Part shown: piece by piece, positions 6,104 through 7,797 of the stretch
Numbering within the stretch: position 1 is the stretch's first letter
How the letters are laid out: each line of letters starts with the position of its first letter
Origin: an uncultured Clostridia bacterium
GTDB lineage: Bacteria; Bacillota; Clostridia; Oscillospirales; Oscillospiraceae
Assembly (NCBI GenBank): GCA_947167725.1
Contig: CAMVJF010000071.1
Span: 1-7,797, forward strand
Direction: 5' to 3'
DNA length: 7,797 nucleotides
Notes under the pieces: model-generated
The model's database searches: none
Told to the model about the DNA's origin: nothing
The model's input: only the letters and a program-made list of their open reading frames with translations
Translations under genes and position numbers: made by a program

Positions 6104-7381
6104 ATGGAAAACGATCTGATTGCGAAAACCGAACGGGGCCTGAGCCGGGAGGAGATCCGGCAGGCCCTTTCGGCCTCTCTCGAGGGGCGCAGCGTGAAGC
6201 GCGCGCTGATCCTCCCGCCGGACTTTACCCGCTTTCACTCCGGCGCGGGCTTTATTACAAACGTGTACTACCACGCGCTGGCCGAACGGGGCGCGGAGGT
6301 GGATATCCTTCCCGCTCTCGGCACCCACGAGCCCATGACGGACGGACAGCTCGACGCCATGTTCGGGGATATCCCGCGCGAGCGCTTTTTCGTGCACGAC
6401 TGGCGGCACGACGTCGTGAAGCTGGGCGAGATCCCGGCGGACTACGTCGCGGAGATCACCGGCGGCCTCTGGACGGAGCCCGTCGGCGTCGAGGTCAACC
6501 GCCGCGTGCTGGACGAGCGCTACGATCTGATCATCTCGCCCGGGCAGGTGGTGCCCCACGAGGTCATCGGCATGTCCAACCACGCGAAAAACCTCTTCGT
6601 GGGCGTGGGCGGCAGCGAGATCATCAACAAAAGCCACATGATCGGCGCGGTCTACGGCATGGAGCGCATGATGGGCCGGGATCACACGCCGGTCCGGAAG
6701 CTCTTCGACTACGGGATGGAGCACTTCCTGAAGGACCGCCCCATCCTCTTTGTCCTCACGGTCACGACCGCCCCCGGCGGCGAGATCCGCACCCACGGCC
6801 TCTTCCTGGGCGAGGGGCGGGAGTGCCTGACGCGGGCGGTGAAACTCGCGCAGGAGAAAAATATCGACTTCGTTCCGCGGGGGCTCCGCAAGTGCGTCGT
6901 GTATCTCGACCCGTCGGAGTTCAGGAGTACCTGGCTGGGCAACAAGGCCGTCTACCGCACCCGTATGGCTATGGCCGACGGGGGAGAGTTGATCATTCTG
7001 GCCCCGGGCGTGGAGAAGTTCGGGGAGGACGCCGCGTGCGACCGGCTGATCCGCAAATACGGCTACCGGGGACGGCTTCATACGCTGGAGGAATTCCGGA
7101 AGCCGGAAAACGCCGACCTGCGCGAGAATATGGGCGCGGCTGCCCATCTGATCCACGGCTCGTCCGACGGCCGCTTTTCCGTCACCTACGCGGTAAAGAA
7201 GCTTTCCCGCGCCGAGATCGAGGCCGTCGGCTATCAAAGCGCGGATTACGGCGTGATGGCGGCAAAATACGACACGCAGAGCCTCGCGTACGGCTATAAC
7301 ACCGTAGACGGCGAGGAGATCTACTACATCCCGAACCCCGCCCTGGGGCTCTGGATCGACAGGGAGCGATTTGAAGCATGA
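6104..7381 (+). CDS. LarA-family nickel-pincer 2-hydroxyacid racemase/epimerase homologue (candidate mannonate/gluconate 2-epimerase)
   Basis: The 425-residue product matches LarA in length and layout (DUF2088 N-terminal domain plus LarA C-terminal domain). LarA racemises lactate with a nickel-pincer nucleotide bound to a lysine. Lactobacillus plantarum LarA uses His108, His174, Lys184 and His200. Here GTHE gives His75, VVPHEVIG gives His152, SNHAKN gives Lys162 and NKSH gives His178. The His-Lys-His spacing of 10 and 16 residues is exactly that of LarA. PDFTRF (39-44) corresponds to the conserved D-x-T-R segment. The SGG preceding the lysine in LarA is replaced by SNHA, so the pocket probably differs. 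Known family activities extend beyond lactate to larger hydroxyacids, including a D-gluconate 2-epimerase as I recall. With uronate genes on both sides, a sugar acid such as D-mannonate/D-gluconate is the likely substrate (inference). The gene starts two bases after the SDR stop without a strong ribosome site, so translation is probably coupled. Cofactor genes larB, larC and larE are not in the window. Confidence 0.85.
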   Translation: MENDLIAKTERGLSREEIRQALSASLEGRSVKRALILPPDFTRFHSGAGFITNVYYHALAERGAEVDILPALGTHEPMTDGQLDAMFGDIPRERFFVHDWRHDVVKLGEIPADYVAEITGGLWTEPVGVEVNRRVLDERYDLIISPGQVVPHEVIGMSNHAKNLFVGVGGSEIINKSHMIGAVYGMERMMGRDHTPVRKLFDYGMEHFLKDRPILFVLTVTTAPGGEIRTHGLFLGEGRECLTRAVKLAQEKNIDFVPRGLRKCVVYLDPSEFRSTWLGNKAVYRTRMAMADGGELIILAPGVEKFGEDAACDRLIRKYGYRGRLHTLEEFRKPENADLRENMGAAAHLIHGSSDGRFSVTYAVKKLSRAEIEAVGYQSADYGVMAAKYDTQSLAYGYNTVDGEEIYYIPNPALGLWIDRERFEA

Positions 7382-7797
7382 GAGCCTTTATGGACAAGGA
7401 CTTCCTGCTGTCCACAGACACGGCGAAGCACCTCTATCACGATGTCGCGGCCGGGCTTCCCATCATCGACTATCACTGCCACCTCGACCCGCGCGAGATC
7501 TGCGAGGACCGGCGCTTTGAAAACCTTACGCAGCTCTGGCTGGGCGGCGACCACTACAAATGGCGTCTGATGCGCACGGCGGGCGTGGAGGAGCGGTATA
7601 TCACCGGCGGCGCCTCCGACCGCGAAAAGTTTCAGAAATGGGCCGAGACGCTCGCCCTCTCGGTCGGAAACCCGCTCTATCACTGGAGCCACCTCGAGCT
7701 GCGGAACTACTTCGGCTATGACGGTGTTCTCAGCGGCGACATAATAAAGGCAATCACTCGATCAAAAGCTTCCTTGGCAGTCGAATCCACTCGCTCA
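7378..7797 (+). CDS. uxaC: Uronate (glucuronate) isomerase, 5' part; sequence departs from the family after 7740
   Basis: UxaC isomerises D-glucuronate to D-fructuronate (and D-galacturonate to D-tagaturonate), the entry step of hexuronate breakdown. The start MRAFMDKDFLLSTDTAKHLY matches the family N-terminus; IIDYHCHLDP (residues 29-38) carries the H-x-H metal ligands of the amidohydrolase fold. WLGGDHYKWRLMRTAGV (54-70) and VGNPLYHWSHLELRNYFGYD (97-116) are further strong family blocks. The ATG overlaps the previous stop as ATGA, and AGGGAG lies 11 bases upstream. Family members are about 465-470 residues, so about a quarter is here. After residue 121 (base 7740) the frame stays open but the residues IIKAITRSKASLAVESTRS do not look like UxaC, and GC falls from about 62% to 44%. 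The true gene may therefore be interrupted or misassembled at this point. Confidence 0.88.
   Translation, partial: MRAFMDKDFLLSTDTAKHLYHDVAAGLPIIDYHCHLDPREICEDRRFENLTQLWLGGDHYKWRLMRTAGVEERYITGGASDREKFQKWAETLALSVGNPLYHWSHLELRNYFGYDGVLSGDIIKAITRSKASLAVESTRS
7741..7797. other. Atypical AT-richer segment at the window end
   Basis: These 57 bases follow a sharp break in uxaC. Their GC content is 25 of 57, against 37 of 60 in the preceding 60 bases, and neither strand gives a protein I recognise. A minus-strand frame is open and reads about 18 residues, including TAKEAFDRVIAFIM, which looks like possible coding sequence but is too short to name. It may be the edge of an inserted element, a rearrangement or a chimeric contig end. 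Confidence 0.5.

Noticed and set aside
6086..7237. 383-codon minus-strand open frame opposite the LarA-type gene
   Set aside because: Shadow frame; composition is typical of antisense translation and the plus strand carries the LarA active-site residues.
7741..7797. Naming the terminal segment as a specific transposon or intron
   Set aside because: Only 57 bases are available, no inverted repeat, target duplication or recognisable protein is visible, so no element type can be assigned.

Overview
The window reads as chromosomal DNA of a GC-rich anaerobic Firmicute, most likely a gut Clostridium-class bacterium. The evidence is a pyruvate:ferredoxin oxidoreductase, a PlsY-type acyltransferase, strong AGGAGG-like ribosome binding sites, sigma-A-type promoters and Firmicute-like sugar-acid enzymes. 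This lineage call is an inference from gene types, not a phylogenetic placement.

Layout. Positions 1-624 (minus strand) hold the first 208 codons of a pyruvate:ferredoxin oxidoreductase. An intergenic region of about 420 bases then carries two divergent promoters. One is a near-perfect consensus for the oxidoreductase; the other serves plsY at 1046-1681 (plus). A hairpin terminator at 1692-1727 separates plsY from a convergent AraC-family regulator (1755-2594, minus). Across a 120-base divergent promoter region from that regulator starts a tight plus-strand operon: PfkB-family sugar(-acid) kinase (2715-3794), 6-phosphogluconate dehydrogenase gnd (3791-5239), SDR-type fructuronate reductase / D-mannonate oxidoreductase (5253-6101), LarA-family nickel-pincer hydroxyacid racemase/epimerase homologue (6104-7381), and the 5' part of uronate isomerase uxaC (7378 to the window end). 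Gaps within the operon are -4, +13, +2 and -4 bases.

How the genes may work together. UxaC converts D-glucuronate to D-fructuronate, and the SDR reduces this to D-mannonate. In the textbook pathway mannonate dehydratase (UxuA) would follow; it is not in the window. Instead there is a LarA-family protein with all four key active-site residues at the spacing of lactate racemase. The C2 epimer of D-mannonate is D-gluconate, so a 2-epimerase here would link the uronate branch to gluconate. A gluconate-phosphorylating kinase and Gnd would then give ribulose 5-phosphate. The cluster can therefore be read as a redox-neutral, dehydratase-free route from glucuronate into the pentose phosphate pathway. 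This is an inference from gene content and chemistry; the kinase specificity and the absence of uxuA downstream are the weak points.

The last 57 bases (7741-7797) do not continue a recognisable uxaC sequence and have lower GC. This suggests an insertion, a rearrangement or an assembly/contig-end artefact.
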